A stretch of 64,000 nucleotides of DNA from Meconema thalassinum (GCA_946902985.2 OX336388.2:1217842609-1217906608), one strand, 5' to 3'; positions 1 through 10,985 are shown, counted from the stretch's first letter. The notes: generated by a model from the letters alone, not told the origin. A program made the numbers and translations.

Positions 1-1174
1 GTTGTAGTAAATTTAATGTTGTTGTCAATTAAGTTCAGTTCTGCTGTGATGCGATTGATGTTGCTAATTTCATTGTCTATTATTAGAAAAACGTCGTCGA
101 CATATCTGACCCAGTAACTTATGCCTTTTAATTTCTGGATATTATTCTTTTCTAAATGGTCGATATAAATGTTGGCCATTATACCTGATAATGGGGAACC
201 CATGGCCAATCCCTCTATTTGCCTAAAGATTTTTTGGTTGAAAGAAAAGTGATTGTTCTGCACGGTGAATTTTAAAAGGTTAATAAACTCGTTAATTTCA
301 TCACGGGATAGCCTACTATGCGTTTTTAGATTATTCTCTATTATATCGACGGTTGGACCTACTGGAATATTTGTGTACATGTCGCTGATGTCCGCGGTGT
401 GCAACGACTCGGAATTTTTCAATTTTAAGTCTTTGATTTGCTCACAAAATTGAATGGAATTTCTAATAGCATTGTTAGTCGAAAATTTGTAATATTTTAT
501 CAAAAATTTCTGTAAAAACTGTGACAGTTTGTAAACCGGACTGCCCCTGAAGTTTACGATTGGTCTGATCGGTATATTGTTCTTATGCGTTTTAGGTAGC
601 GCCCTGAGGGTTGGAATGCCTGGGTTCATATTGATGAGCTTATTGCTCTGATGTTCGTCTAGAATAATAATGGTGTTCTTTAGTAATTGTTTCAGTTTCC
701 TTTGCGTGGCCCCCGTCGGATCTTTGCTAATGATTTCAAAGTTTTTGTTATTCAAGAACAGTTCCGTTTTATCGATATAATCTGCTTTATTAATAATGAC
801 GATGCTGTTACCCTTATCCGCCTTTGTTATTATTAAATTCTCCTGACTTACTTTCTTTTTCAAATTAATCATGTCTTTACTGTGGGGTTGTTTTTTATCT
901 TGTTTTATTATTTTGTTAATTTTCTTATTAAGAACATGTCTGATTTCGTTTCTTTTCTCTATTGGAAGTTTTTGAATTGCTGCCTCAGATTCCGCTATTA
1001 GTACCGTTAAATTGTTGTTGTTATTGTATGAGGATTGCCAATTATGTTTAAAACCTTTTTCTAATAATTCAATTTCTGCTTTGTTGAAGTTGACATTTGA
1101 AAGGTTTTCTACCGGTTTGTAGAAATCATGGATTGGGACTTCTGGTTCCTCATTGCTTACAGTGCTCGCCTTCT
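1..1174 (-). mobile_element. Inverted partial copy of a Penelope-like element
   Basis: This segment is the reverse complement of 1483-2656. Base p pairs with base 2657-p from end to end, so there is no net indel, and only scattered mismatches are visible. It therefore carries, on the minus strand, the middle of the PLE reverse transcriptase (fingers through the YVDD motif). It probably continues past the left window edge. Together with the plus-strand copy it forms a head-to-head inverted repeat with 1174-bp arms and a 308-bp spacer (1175-1482). Tandem and inverted partial copies are known in Penelope-like elements. An inversion or an assembly artefact is the alternative. Confidence 0.9.
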
Positions 1175-3506
1175 AAAAAGATGCAGATCACACAATTTAG
1201 TTCCCCAACACATAAGAGCTTTTCAGAAAAAAAGATTCAATAACAACTTTGAAAGGAGAACGCAGCAAATGGTTAACCAAAAGATTTTACAACGCGAATT
1301 GAAATTTCTATATATGAAGAAAAATCAAATAAACAATTCTCTGTACGAAATTCATTTGGAGGCCGCCAGTTTTACAGATAAGAAGGAATGGGACTCCTTC
1401 TTATTCCATGTAGAAGAAGTAGTCTCATTTCACATCAGCAAAAAGATCGATACTTTAAACAAAAAATTTGACCAACTCTTGCAGAAGGCGAGCACTGTAA
1501 GCAATGAGGAACCAGAAGTCCCAATCCATGATTTCTACAAACCGGTAGAAAACCTTTCAAATGTCAACTTCTACAAAGCAGAAATTGAATTATTAGAAAA
1601 AGGTTTTAAACATAATTGGCAATCCTCATACAATAACAAAAACAATTTAACGGTACTAATAGCGGAATCTGAGGCAGCAATTCAAAAACTTCCAATAGAG
1701 AAAAGAAACGAAATCAGACACGTTCTTAATAAGAAAATTAACAAAATAATAAAACAAGATAAAAAACAACCCCACAGTAAAGACATGATTAATTTGAAAA
1801 AGAAAGTAAGTCAGGAGAATTTAATAATAACAAAGGCGGATAAGGGTAACAGCATCGTCATTATTAATAAAGCAGATTATATCGATAAAACGGAACTGTT
1901 CTTGAATAACAAAAACTTTGAAATCATTAGCAAAGATCCGAAGGGGGCCACGCAAAGGAAACTGAAACAATTACTAAAGAACACCATTATTATTCTAGAC
2001 GAACATCAGAGCAATAAGCTCATCAATATGAACCCAGGCATTCCAACCCTCAGGGCGCTACCTAAAACGCATAAGAACAATATACCGATCAGACCAATCG
2101 TAAACTTCAGGGGCAGTCCGGTTTACAAACTGTCACAGTTTTTACAGAAATTTTTGATAAAATATTACAAATTTTCGACTAACAATGCTATTAGAAATTC
2201 CATTCAATTTTGTGAGCAAATCAAAGACTTAAAATTGAAAAGTTCCGAGTCGTTGCACACCGCGGACATCAGCGACATGTACACAAATATTCCAGTAGGT
2301 CCAACCGTCGATATAATAGAGAATAATCTAAAAACGCATAGTAGGCTATCCCGTGATGAAATTAACGAGTTTATTAACCTTTTAAAATTCACCGTGCAGA
2401 ACAATCACTTTTCTTTCAACCAAAAAATCTTTAGGCAAATAGAGGGATTGACCATGGGTTCCCCATTATCAGGTATAATGGCCAACATTTATATCGACCA
2501 TTTAGAAAAGAATAATATCCAGAAATTAAAAGGCATAAGTTACTGGGTCAGATATGTCGACGACGTTTTTCTAATAATAGACAATGAAATTAGCAACATC
2601 AATCGCATCACAGCAGAACTGAACTTAATTGACAACAACATTAAATTTACTACAACATCCGAAATTGAACAATCCATAAATTACCTAGATTTAACGGTTA
2701 TCGGAGACGCTACAGGCCTACGATTCAAAATTTACAGGAAACCGTCCCAAACGCACACCATTATCAGGAAAGACTCAAACCACCCACCCAGCCACAAAAA
2801 AGCTGCATTTAGAGCGTTCATTAATAGGGCCGTTAGCATACCCCTATCAGAGGAAGACTGGAACAACGAGCTTTCTATCATACATCAAATCGCTAGAGCC
2901 AATGGTTTCAGCAAGCCCTACGTTGACTCCCTTTTAAGTAAAATTAAGAATAGACCGGTAACTAAATTACAACCAATAGAAAAGGATAAGCCCTTCGCAA
3001 TCTTCACATACTCAAACCAACTCACCCACAATATTACAAATGTTTTTAAAAAACAAGAGGTAAAAATAGCTTACAAAACAACCAATACCACTAAGAAACA
3101 TTTATTCAATTCTAAGTCTGTTAATATACAAGATAAATTTCAAAAATCAGGAATCTACAGGATAAGGTGCCAAAATTGTGATGCGGACTATATAGGGCAA
3201 ACCGGACGCAGTTTCAAAATTAGATATAATGAACATGTTAACGCGATAAGACACAGAAAATTCTCGGCCATTGGTAATCATATGAAGGAGTTAAATCATA
3301 ATTTTTCGAAAATCGAAGATGATCTGGAAATTCTACACTACTGTAACAAAGGGTGTAGGCTTAACATTTTGGAACAAATAGAAATAGAACAGGCCCTAAG
3401 GAATAATCCCTCGCACAATCTTAATGATATTAATTATGACACCAACATTCTGTATGAAACACTGACGAACTACGTCACTAATAGGAGACGTACAAAGCCC
3501 CCATAG
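1128..3506 (+). CDS. Penelope-like element reverse transcriptase with GIY-YIG endonuclease
   Basis: This is a 792-residue open frame. RT motifs run in order: a KADKGNSIVI block near residue 236, LPKTHK at 311, motif A TADISDMYTNIP at 378-389, motif B GLTMGSPLSG at 440-449, motif C YVDD at 476-479 and INYLDL at 517. A C-terminal GIY-YIG nuclease follows, with GIY at 675, CQNC at 681, YIG at 688, and GNHMKELNH and CNKGC downstream. This RT plus GIY-YIG order defines endonuclease-bearing PLEs, which prime reverse transcription at a nicked target. The ATG at 1128 lies in the antisense of the inverted copy, so about the first 15 residues are not native. Homologous sequence begins near 1175, and no native start can be assigned. 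The RT and nuclease cores look intact, so this may be a recent copy. Confidence 0.93.
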   Translation: MDWDFWFLIAYSARLLKRCRSHNLVPQHIRAFQKKRFNNNFERRTQQMVNQKILQRELKFLYMKKNQINNSLYEIHLEAASFTDKKEWDSFLFHVEEVVSFHISKKIDTLNKKFDQLLQKASTVSNEEPEVPIHDFYKPVENLSNVNFYKAEIELLEKGFKHNWQSSYNNKNNLTVLIAESEAAIQKLPIEKRNEIRHVLNKKINKIIKQDKKQPHSKDMINLKKKVSQENLIITKADKGNSIVIINKADYIDKTELFLNNKNFEIISKDPKGATQRKLKQLLKNTIIILDEHQSNKLINMNPGIPTLRALPKTHKNNIPIRPIVNFRGSPVYKLSQFLQKFLIKYYKFSTNNAIRNSIQFCEQIKDLKLKSSESLHTADISDMYTNIPVGPTVDIIENNLKTHSRLSRDEINEFINLLKFTVQNNHFSFNQKIFRQIEGLTMGSPLSGIMANIYIDHLEKNNIQKLKGISYWVRYVDDVFLIIDNEISNINRITAELNLIDNNIKFTTTSEIEQSINYLDLTVIGDATGLRFKIYRKPSQTHTIIRKDSNHPPSHKKAAFRAFINRAVSIPLSEEDWNNELSIIHQIARANGFSKPYVDSLLSKIKNRPVTKLQPIEKDKPFAIFTYSNQLTHNITNVFKKQEVKIAYKTTNTTKKHLFNSKSVNIQDKFQKSGIYRIRCQNCDADYIGQTGRSFKIRYNEHVNAIRHRKFSAIGNHMKELNHNFSKIEDDLEILHYCNKGCRLNILEQIEIEQALRNNPSHNLNDINYDTNILYETLTNYVTNRRRTKPP

Positions 3507-3805
3507 AGAATATACCTGATTCACTGCCCCCCCCTCCTGTATTCCTCCCTCTCATCCCCTCTCCTACTCCCCAGTCTTTCATTCCCCATCCCGCTAGCCA
3601 CACCCGCTCCCCTCCCCCTTCCCCTTTCACAGACCTGACCTCGCTCAGAATAGCACTTCAGTTGCTGCTGTCAGCTCAGCCGGTGTGTACACTGCTCGCA
3701 TACGAGGTAAGAGTTGTCACTTTCACTTTCAATAGCGGCTTCTCGTAGACTATCACATTTGCTGAGTTTTCTCTCTTGTTTCTCCTTAAATGCAAGCCTA
3801 AATAC

Positions 3806-3852
3806 CTTTTCTTTTCTTTTCTTTTCTTTTCTTTTCTTTTCTTTTCTTTTCT
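3806..3852. repeat. (CTTTT)n microsatellite
   Basis: About nine nearly perfect CTTTT units, directly visible, downstream of the PLE gene. Confidence 0.95.
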
Positions 3853-4238
3853 TGTTTAACAGAGGATTACTTTGCTGCCTGGATCAATCTAATTTGTATT
3901 TTCACTTGCTTTGAGCCGCACAATTGGGACAGTTTTTCATCCATTTGTTTGCTCCCTATACAAGGCAATATTAGCCCAACAAGTTTGTACGACTTCGCCG
4001 CTCACATGTGAAGAGAACGGGAGTACTGAAGTGACTGACAAGATGCTAAACAAGAAATCAGCATCATTTAACAGAAATATTGAACTTGCTGTGTTTTTTA
4101 AATCTTTTTTAAATCCTTTTAAAGCTTGAATATTTTAATGAATTTTTAAAGAATGATTGTAATATTTTAACGTGTATGCATATCTTTGTGACAATGCTCA
4201 ATGTTTTTTATGTATTTTGCTGTGACAAGACATTAAGT

Positions 4239-4278
4239 CAGCTGATGAAGGACCGATAATGGCCCGAAACATGTACTG
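4239..4278 (+). ncRNA. Hammerhead-ribozyme-like motif (type I order)
   Basis: CTGATGA at 4242-4248 and CGAAAC at 4265-4270 match the two conserved hammerhead core strands in the right order. Between them GGACC-gataat-GGCCC can fold as stem II with one A-C mismatch and one extra A. Stem I can be CAG (4239-4241) with CTG (4276-4278). Stem III would be only AC/GU closing a two-base loop, placing a GUA cleavage triplet at 4273-4275. Minimal hammerheads are described in Penelope-like elements, which fits the location. Stem III is very short, so activity is uncertain. Confidence 0.35.
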
Positions 4279-4365
4279 CACCTAGGTTTAAGTAAATGCA
4301 TTAAGGTATTGATAGGCGGAACCTGCTAATTTGAATAAACAAATTACAATTGTCAATACGGACCA

Positions 4366-6183
4366 AAAAGGAAAATTTTCCCAATTAATGTCAATAAAGG
4401 GAAAAGTACCATTAGTTACATTCGAGATACGATGGCACACTCTTTTACTCACCTGGAGACCTCGATCATAATTACAGCTAATTTTACGTTTAACATTCTT
4501 TTTATGAGAAGGAGTGTTTGTAATATGACCATCTGAGGAAGTCTCTTTTATTGAATCTCAGAAATTACGATGATTTCTTCGGTTACAGAAACGTCCGATG
4601 TGATCAAAGGGCCCACAGAGATTACATCTCTTACCTTGGTTGGACCTATATCCTGATCCATCTGGATGAAATGCCCTTTTCTCATGAAAACCAGGAAGTT
4701 GAACACCAGGATAGTATGTCTGATTATATTGGCAAACCTGACGTAAAGAATCATTCCAGTGACATCGTAAACAGGGGGTGGAATATTATAAACACGTAGT
4801 GAATTAGCTTGTCTTACTTCCTCAGCTTTCATTACAATCTCATTCAATTGAACATAAGTCGTTGGATTAGAATGCATTGTCAAACACAAACGATATTCCG
4901 GATTTATGCCTACAACAATAGAAGAAACAATTTGTTCTTCAGATAACTGCAGGTTAAGTACCCTACCGTAGGTCCTAATGTCTGAGAAATAATCGTTCAA
5001 AGTCTCATCAATTCTTTGTACACGAAAAAAAAAGTGAATTGCAATACTCTTAAGGCTCGAACCGGGATAAAACAATTCAATACATCTAAATGGAAGGAAG
5101 TAAAAGGCACATTAGAGCTCATTGCAGTTATTAACTTTTCTCTTAGCAAACCAGCAGTATACGGGAAAATCAATTGGTACAATTGTACCTCAGTTAACCT
5201 GAACAGAACCGCGTTATCTTTCAAATTCATCAAATTTCTTAAAAATTTTATCAACAATTCAATATCATTACCGTTGCACATCTGAAATTCACCGAGACAT
5301 GTGGTCAAAGGGTGAGGAAGACTAGCTAGCTTAATATTATTAGAACCATTAGACGACGGAGGCAAAATATCATTAGTCAAGACGTTATTAGTGAGGTTAG
5401 ACATGTTTCGATTCCCTTGATTAACTCTTGGATACTCTACCATATCTTTACTGCTAGATAACGTGCCAGCATTAGAGTTATTGGGCAACGTAGTAGCATT
5501 CCTAACATTACTTAGGTTAGTTTCTACTGTCTGGACAACGTTCGAAGACTCTGTTAGTATATTCTCAGAGAAAATAGGTCGACTTTCAAGGTTATTTGTG
5601 CCTGCATCAAAGTTATTCAGCGACAAAGTTTCAAAATTTTCATTTAAACAATTATCAACACCCTCAGATTGAATAATTTCAGAAGGATCACACGCGTTAG
5701 CTGAACACTCGAACTATCGACATCCCCATCAGGATTATCTAGCTGAACGCTAGGAAACAAGTTTTTAAAACGCACTACTAGTTTGGATTGCAAACCTTTT
5801 AAGACAGTATGGGATTCTGCATCATGATCAGACCAGATCTTAATTAAATCACCAAGTCTCTGGTACCAATGAATGGCACGAACCTTAAAACGATAGAGTT
5901 GCGAAACAGTAGGATTATTACTTATATCCGAAAGAAAATCATATAAATTTAATAAGGTATTAAGAATAGGTACAATGTCTGCTTTACCTTTTGTCCAATC
6001 ATAGGAGTCCCAGTTTGGAATTTCAATAGGCACCGACATTAATGTTCTCAGTAACGCAATATCGGTTTCCCGCAGTCCGGTAGGATGTTTCCTCCTAATT
6101 AGAATTTCGTAGGAAATCTCCTCCTTAGTGAGATTAGTAATTGAGTACGGTCTTCTCTGATCCATTGCTCGTAGAAAGTGCAT
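4366..6183 (-). pseudogene. Decayed LTR-retrotransposon Gag (start of Pol lost)
   Basis: Three minus-strand frames form one Gag-like protein. The N-terminal part (6183-5644) starts near MDQRRPYSITNLTKEE and has a Gag-like helical region with RETDIALLRTLM. The middle (5626-4997) is a polar linker followed by a capsid-like segment. The last part (5075-4548) has FRVQRIDETLNDYFSDIRTY and then, in another frame, a zinc knuckle RCNLCGPFDHIGRFC that fits CX2CX4HX4C. At least two frameshifts (near 5640 and 5045), plus one before the knuckle, break it. The frame runs on to about 4366, where the PLE region begins. The PLE therefore probably inserted into this element and removed or displaced its pol. 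The fit is to Ty3/gypsy-type Gag, but the superfamily is uncertain. Confidence 0.75.
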
Positions 6184-6751
6184 GCAACAAAAAAATACAA
6201 ATGATTAGAGAAGAATATTAAAACACATACCCTACAATAAATGTTCACAATGAGAATTCGGTTCAATTACATAACCTAAGTTAGTTAATTAACCCCTTCC
6301 GATATAATAAACTTGATAATGATTCGATCGCGATCTGCTACCAGAATTGTAACACCCACTACCTTAGTCGGAAGAAAAGGTGTTTAATTATAATAACAAA
6401 ATGTGTGAAGCGTACCCAATCTACCCAGGGGATTAAGTTTTATAATCTAAGGGGAAAATAATAACATAACCTATTTTTAAAAATTAATAGAAGAAATCAA
6501 ATCAATTTCAATCACATTACAATATATTATTATATCTTTCACATTACATCAACAGGAGGTGAAGGTTGTATTCACAGAACAAAAAATTAACTACGACAAT
6601 AATTAATTACTCCTCCCCAAAAAAATAATCAAGGAATCGGAGAAAGCAAAACAAGAAGAGATGAAATTAATAAATAAATAATAAATTAGATATCGAACCT
6701 GACATTGACTAAACCCCGAACGAAATTAAAAGACAAGGTAACATACTTAAA
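6184..6751. other. AT-rich flank, possible LTR-element leader
   Basis: No gene is recognised. On the minus strand, upstream of the Gag relic, the sequence GGGTGTTACA followed by attCTGGTAGCAGATCG (around 6335-6355) resembles an LTR end followed by a primer-binding site. No second LTR is present for comparison, so this is only a suggestion. Confidence 0.3.
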
Positions 6752-7506
6752 GGTCCGTTTTCACCAACTCTTTTCTAACGCTTAGTTAGCTAATTTGTAT
6801 TTAACTTAAATACGAGAGTTAATGCGTGATTATCTTTGATGCATTTCATGAGGACATTCGGGTTCGCAATTACTTAAATAAGATTTACGGCTCTCACGCA
6901 TGCGTAGACTGGGTTTCATCTTGGAGAACATGGCGGATAGAACAAGAAGCGTGCAGCACTGATTGTTGTTTGCTATGCTTCCTTGAGACTTTCTGGAACA
7001 TAATTATAAAGGAAGGGAAATACAGAAGACCTTATTCTTGGCAAAAGCCTAAAATGATATGAACAAAGTATTTAGGAGAACTGGCAGTTGTGTTAATTGA
7101 TAGCGCAATAGGACGCGTTTACTCAGTTTTTTTTCGTAGCGTAAGCGGTAGAGGTGCAGGCTTTCAATTTATCACGTAGTGCTGGAAGCAGTTCCTATCC
7201 TCATTCGAATATTTTTTAAATTTTTTAATTTACATATTCGTCTTTCTTGGTATTAAAACGTAGTAATGTGTGTCATCTTCTATAATTTCATTGTCATAAA
7301 CTTATTTTATATTCATATGGATGAAAGTAGCCTACGTGTGAAACTCGGAAACAAACCGCCATTGTGGAATGTGCAAGGCACAGTTCAGCTGTTTCCCGCC
7401 ACTTTAAAGATGCTTTAGAGAGTTGAGTGGCCAGATTTGGCCATTTAACGTAATTCCTTGTTAGTGGTAAATTAACGAGCGTTTCTGTTTGGTGAAATGC
7501 TCGTGC
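6752..7506 (+). mobile_element. Non-autonomous DNA element, copy A (truncated)
   Basis: It begins with a variant of the terminal repeat GGGCCGTTTTCACCAAC (here GGTCCGTTTTCACCAAC) and matches copies B and C along its length. Shared blocks include the GCATGCGTAGACT segment, the CTTCCTTGAGACTTTCTGG segment and the AACGAGCGTTTCTGTTTGG segment. It stops at CTCGTGC near 7506, about 80 bp short of the right terminus seen in copy C. No transposase frame is visible. The family has TA target duplications in copies B and C, suggesting a Tc1/mariner-like or similar mobiliser. Confidence 0.75.
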
Positions 7507-7689
7507 TAAGGGCTGTTTTCACCGGGATGGTCGAACTCCGCTGATTAGGTTAAACCCAAACAGTCCTGTCAGCTCACGCTAATGGGTTTGGGAAGAGACA
7601 GGGGGGTAGGCAACCTCTCTGGAAATGTTTGTAAGTCATGAGTTGACTGACGGCTACATACACCTGGACCCCCTGGGGTTTCTGTAGAT
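7507..7689. other. Unassigned spacer
   Basis: It opens with AGGGCTGTTTTCACC, which resembles the left terminus of the copy A/B/C family. The following bases do not match those copies. I see no gene. Confidence 0.3.
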
Positions 7690-8524
7690 ATAATCAGTGC
7701 AGCGAACATGTTATCCATGTACAGTCAAAGAGTTGGAGAATTAAGAATTATAGGAAACTATAAATTTCATAAGTGTGAGTTGTCAAAATGGGGCCAACAG
7801 TGGAGGTGTGAAGCAATGTTCTGCCCATTTATTTACAAATGGTGGTAACTTTCTGTTATGTGGGTCTCACAATCACGAACCATGTACGGCGATTAACCAA
7901 GAATTTATTTCGAACAGTGTAAAAAGAAATGTACGTGACAATATATGTGAACGGCCATCGAAGTTGATGAGAAAGGATATACTTGCTGCCCCTAATCACT
8001 TGTCTGATAATTTACTATAAAATGGCATAGAGAGGATTTAAAATAATATTGCGACTGAGAAACTTACCACCTCTGCCTCAAAATAAGCAAGAAGTTCATG
8101 ATACTCGAGCCATTATGGACATTCAATCAAACTTAGAAGAAAAATAATAACTCCTGGCACTACAGCCCGTGAAGGGCCTAGGCTTACCAAGAGACCGCTG
8201 CCCTGCCATTTGGCCTGCAGATATTGGGGTGACGCGTGATCAGCGCATCAGGTCCCCTCGGCCGTTAATATTGGCTGAGTGAACCCCGTTCCAGCCCTAA
8301 CGTCAGTTTCTAAAATCCCTGACGGAGCCGGGAATCGAACCCGGGGCCTCCAGGTGAGAGGCAGACGCGCTATCCCAACACCACGGGGCCGACTAAAAGA
8401 AAATATGCTTCTGGTAAAAGACAGAGAGAATAACATTATTATGTTTTCTACTGCATCAAATTTGAAATACTTGTGTAAAAGAGCAACTATTTTTATAGAC
8501 GGAACTTTTAAGTATTGTTGTATG
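7690..8524 (+). pseudogene. FLYWCH/MULE-type transposase N-terminal relic
   Basis: Translated fragments in shifting frames give GNYKFHKCELSKWG, QWRC, CSAHLFTNGGNFLLCGSHNHE and SNSVKRNVRDNICERPSKL. This is a FLYWCH zinc-binding domain (W-x-C, C-x-A-H-L, H-N-H) and its usual downstream linker. After a SINE insertion (8145-8393) the protein resumes as ENNIIMFSTASNLKYLCKRA, then TIFIDGTFKYC, which matches the start of the MULE DDE transposase core. IDGTF would carry the first catalytic Asp. The gene is cut at 8524 by the next element. It also has frameshifts and stops near 7800 and 8020, so it is non-functional. Family recognition is from motif memory. Confidence 0.75.
8145..8393 (-). repeat. tRNA-derived SINE inserted in the MULE relic
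   Basis: Read on the minus strand from 8393 it starts GTCGGCCCCGTGGTG. It has a CTCTCAC anticodon-loop-like segment and a B-box GGTTCGATTCC, then a SINE body and a TTATTATT tail at the low-coordinate end. The tRNA head resembles tRNA-Glu(CUC). A fragment of the same body lies at 40974-41085. Confidence 0.8.
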
Positions 8525-10018
8525 TACCGTATTTCCTCGCATAATCGTCGCACTTTTTTTTTGCCAAAAAATCGTGGAAAAAAGCAGGGTGCGACGATTA
8601 TGCGAAGAATATTTAAGTTCAAAGAATATACTGTATCATTATTTGCTGCACGGGCCGGTCATTCGCGTAGCATGAGTCATAGCCTGCAGTCAGAGACAGG
8701 CTTCTTTCTTCTAACAAGGTCACGACAGGTTAACGCTCGCGGAATGTGCTGACGAAGCTGGCCATTCGCGTCGTGGTTCATAGCCCGCAGGCATAAAGAC
8801 GAGATTACTTTCTCTTGACATGATCACGCCAGATTAGGCCTATAAACTCGTGGAATGTGCGCTGGCCGTTCGCGTCACAGTTTATGGCCCGCAGACATGA
8901 AGACGAATTACTTTCTCCTGACAGGATCACGCCAGATTAGGCCTATACGCTCGCGGAATGTGCGCTGGCCGTTCGCGTCACAGTTTATGGCCCGCAGACA
9001 TGAAGACGAATTACTTTCTGCTGTCAACATCACGCCAGATTAGGCCTATACGCTCGCGGAATGTGCGCTGGCCGTTCGCGTCGTGGTTCATAGCTGGCAG
9101 GCATAATACGATACGGTATTACTTTCTCCTGACAGGATCACGCCAGATTAGGCCTATAAGCTCGCGGAATGTGCGCTGACCATTCGCGTCGCGCTTCATA
9201 GCCTGCAGGCATAAATACGATATTACTTTCTCCTGACAAGATCATGCCAGATTAGGCCTATACGCTCGCGCAATGTGCGCTGGCCGCTCGCGTCACAGTT
9301 CATAGGCCGCAGGCATAAAGACGAAATTACTTTCTGCCGACAAGATCACGCCAGATTAGGCCTATAAGCTCGCGGAATGTGCGTTGGCCGTTCGTGTCGC
9401 GGTTCATAGCCGGCTGGCATAACGATGAGGTTACTTTCTCCTGATAAGACCATGCCAGATTAGGCCTATACGCTCGCGGAATGTGGGCTGGCCGCTCGCG
9501 TACAGTACATAGCCGGCTGGCACAAAGACGAGATTACTTTTTGCTGACAAGATCACGCCAGATTAGGTCTATAAGTTCGCACAATGTGCGCTGGCCGTTC
9601 GCGTCATAGTTCATAGCCCACAGGCATAAAGACGAAATTACTTTCTGCCGACAAGATCACGCCAGATTAGGCCTATAAGCTCGCGGAATGTGCGCTGGCC
9701 GTTCGCGTCGCGGTTCATAGCCGGCAGGCATAAAGACAAGATTACTTTCTCCTGACAAGGTCACGCCAGATTATACGCTCGCGGAATGTGCTAAGTGATG
9801 AAGCTTGCCGCTCGCGTCACAGTTCACTGCCCGCAAGCATAAAGACGAGATATTTTTCGTCTGACAAAGTCGCGCCAGGTTATAAAGTTGCGGCAGCATG
9901 TGCAACTGACTGGCGCACAAATACGAACATGCTATGCGACGATTATGCGATGAAATTTTATAAACCTATTTTAGTGTTTGAAAAGTGGGGTGCGACGATT
10001 ATGCGAGGAAATACGGTA
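8525..10018. mobile_element. TA-flanked TIR element carrying a satellite-like array
   Basis: The left end (8525-8553) reads TACCGTATTTCCTCGC and continues to GTCGCAC. The right end (9990-10018) is its exact reverse complement over 29 bp. TA at each edge fits a TA target duplication. Each end also contains an internal inverted partner (GTGCGACGATTATGCG near 8590 and GCGACGATTATGCGATG near 9937), so both ends can fold into hairpins. The interior is mostly a tandem array. No transposase frame is seen. A Tc1/mariner or pogo-type mobiliser is likely from the TA duplication, but this is inference. Confidence 0.82.
8650..9910. repeat. Tandem array, ~104-bp monomer, about 12 copies
   Basis: The block GCCAGATTAGGCCTATA recurs at 8828, 8931, 9034, 9142, 9246, 9350, 9454, 9557 and 9661, with degenerate copies at 9764 and 9873. 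Spacings are 103-109 bp. Each monomer also has AATGTGCGCTGGCCGTTCGC and a CATAAAGACGAGATTACTTT-like segment. Edge monomers are the most diverged. Short open frames here are by-products of the repeat. Confidence 0.95.
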
Positions 10019-10215
10019 AATGAAGAGAAACAGGATAAGTTAGAAATAAACACGCCAGATGTTCGTATGAGCAGACTCAGATGGTGGGGTCATGTGAAGA
10101 GAAAGGAGGAGGAGAGATTACCTAAGAGTTCGGCTGTAGAGCGTAAGAGAAGTAGAGGTAGACCTAGGAGGCGATGGTTAGATTCAGTGTTGATCGATTT
10201 CAATGTAGAGGTGTA
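10019..10215 (+). pseudogene. LINE ORF2 C-terminal fragment
   Basis: The frame gives MSRLRWWGHVKRKEEERLPK followed by RGRPRRRWLDSVLIDF. This is the tail found after the RT domain in many RTE-like LINEs, and it parallels LRWFGHVKRMEENRIPRQ at 12610 in the neighbouring LINE. Only the tail survives, directly against the TIR element's right end. Confidence 0.7.
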
Positions 10216-10255
10216 GAAGCAGAGGAGGCAGCAGTGCTAACTGCTAATAGGAGAT

Positions 10256-10545
10256 CATGGATGTGACCTGTTCACAAACAGAGGCTTGCAGACTAGACTG
10301 GAGGATTGGGAAGGAGGTGGCCGTGACCTTAAGTTAGGAACCTTCCAGCATTTGCCTGGAGTAGAAGTGGGGAAACCACAGAGGTGAGGTGGGAATTGAA
10401 CCCATCTCTTCTCAGTGTTTCCTCGCGAGGCTGAGTGTACCCCGTTCCAACCCATAGACCAGAATTAAATTTCTTGGCAGAGCCGGGAATAAAACATGGA
10501 CCTCCGTCTAAACATAACGGAGAGCTCTCAGTATTAACGTTGTAA
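10256..10545 (-). repeat. SINE-like composite, minus strand
   Basis: Two degenerate tRNA-type B-box complements are visible (GGGAATTGAACCC near 10390 and GCCGGGAATAAAACATGGAC near 10483). They are joined by CCTCGCGAGGCTGAGTGTAC, a body also resembling the SINE at 8145. It is diverged, and short open frames across it are not genes. Confidence 0.55.
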
Positions 10546-10985
10546 CCGGTTTTATTAGCTTTAAAATGATATAGACTATACATTTTGGTTTTCATTCTAT
10601 TAATCTCAAATTATAATAGGCGCCTTGTCAAACACTTAAAAGACGTTTAATATTTAAATTAATGCGTACATGTTTCGGTATACAATGGTAATCGTCAGCG
10701 TAGATTGAAATAATAAAATAATCTTAAAAACTATGTTAACAAATGCCAAAGTAAAAATGGATATTTTTACAAAGTACACATTAAAATTTAAATAAAATGA
10801 AAGGTCACAAAAAAACAAGAAAAATACATAAACGAAACAAGACTAAAGTTAATATAAATCTACCTTAATAGATTGTCTACATTATACTTCTTCATTATGG
10901 TTCAATATAATGAATAGGATCTCCTGTTGATTGCAAAAAGATGTTGTTTCCATGTATAAAGAATTGGTGAAATACGTAACAATTT
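10546..10985. other. AT-rich spacer
   Basis: About 440 bp of AT-rich sequence with no gene or element that I recognise. Confidence 0.5.

Larger units (their letters stand above)
3507..4368 (+). repeat. Likely 3' region of the Penelope-like element
   Basis: No gene is seen. The stretch holds a C/T-rich tract (3520-3640), a (CTTTT)n microsatellite, AT-rich DNA and a hammerhead-like motif at about 4239-4278. Near 4351 it carries GTCAATACGGACCAA. Related GTCAATACSG-CCAATATG sequence follows the palindromes at 52810 and 63796. I infer that it belongs to the PLE because it runs from the PLE stop codon to the point where the minus-strand Gag relic begins. Confidence 0.5.

Noticed and set aside
253..453. 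66-codon frame, also present at 2204-2404 on the other strand
   Set aside because: It is the antisense of the PLE reverse transcriptase in both arms of the inverted repeat.
8855..9179. Repeated short frames (MCAGRSRHSLWPADMKTN...)
   Set aside because: They are by-products of the ~104-bp tandem array.
8650..9910. CRISPR-like regular repeats
   Set aside because: Monomers are contiguous ~104-bp units without unique spacers, and the genome is eukaryotic.
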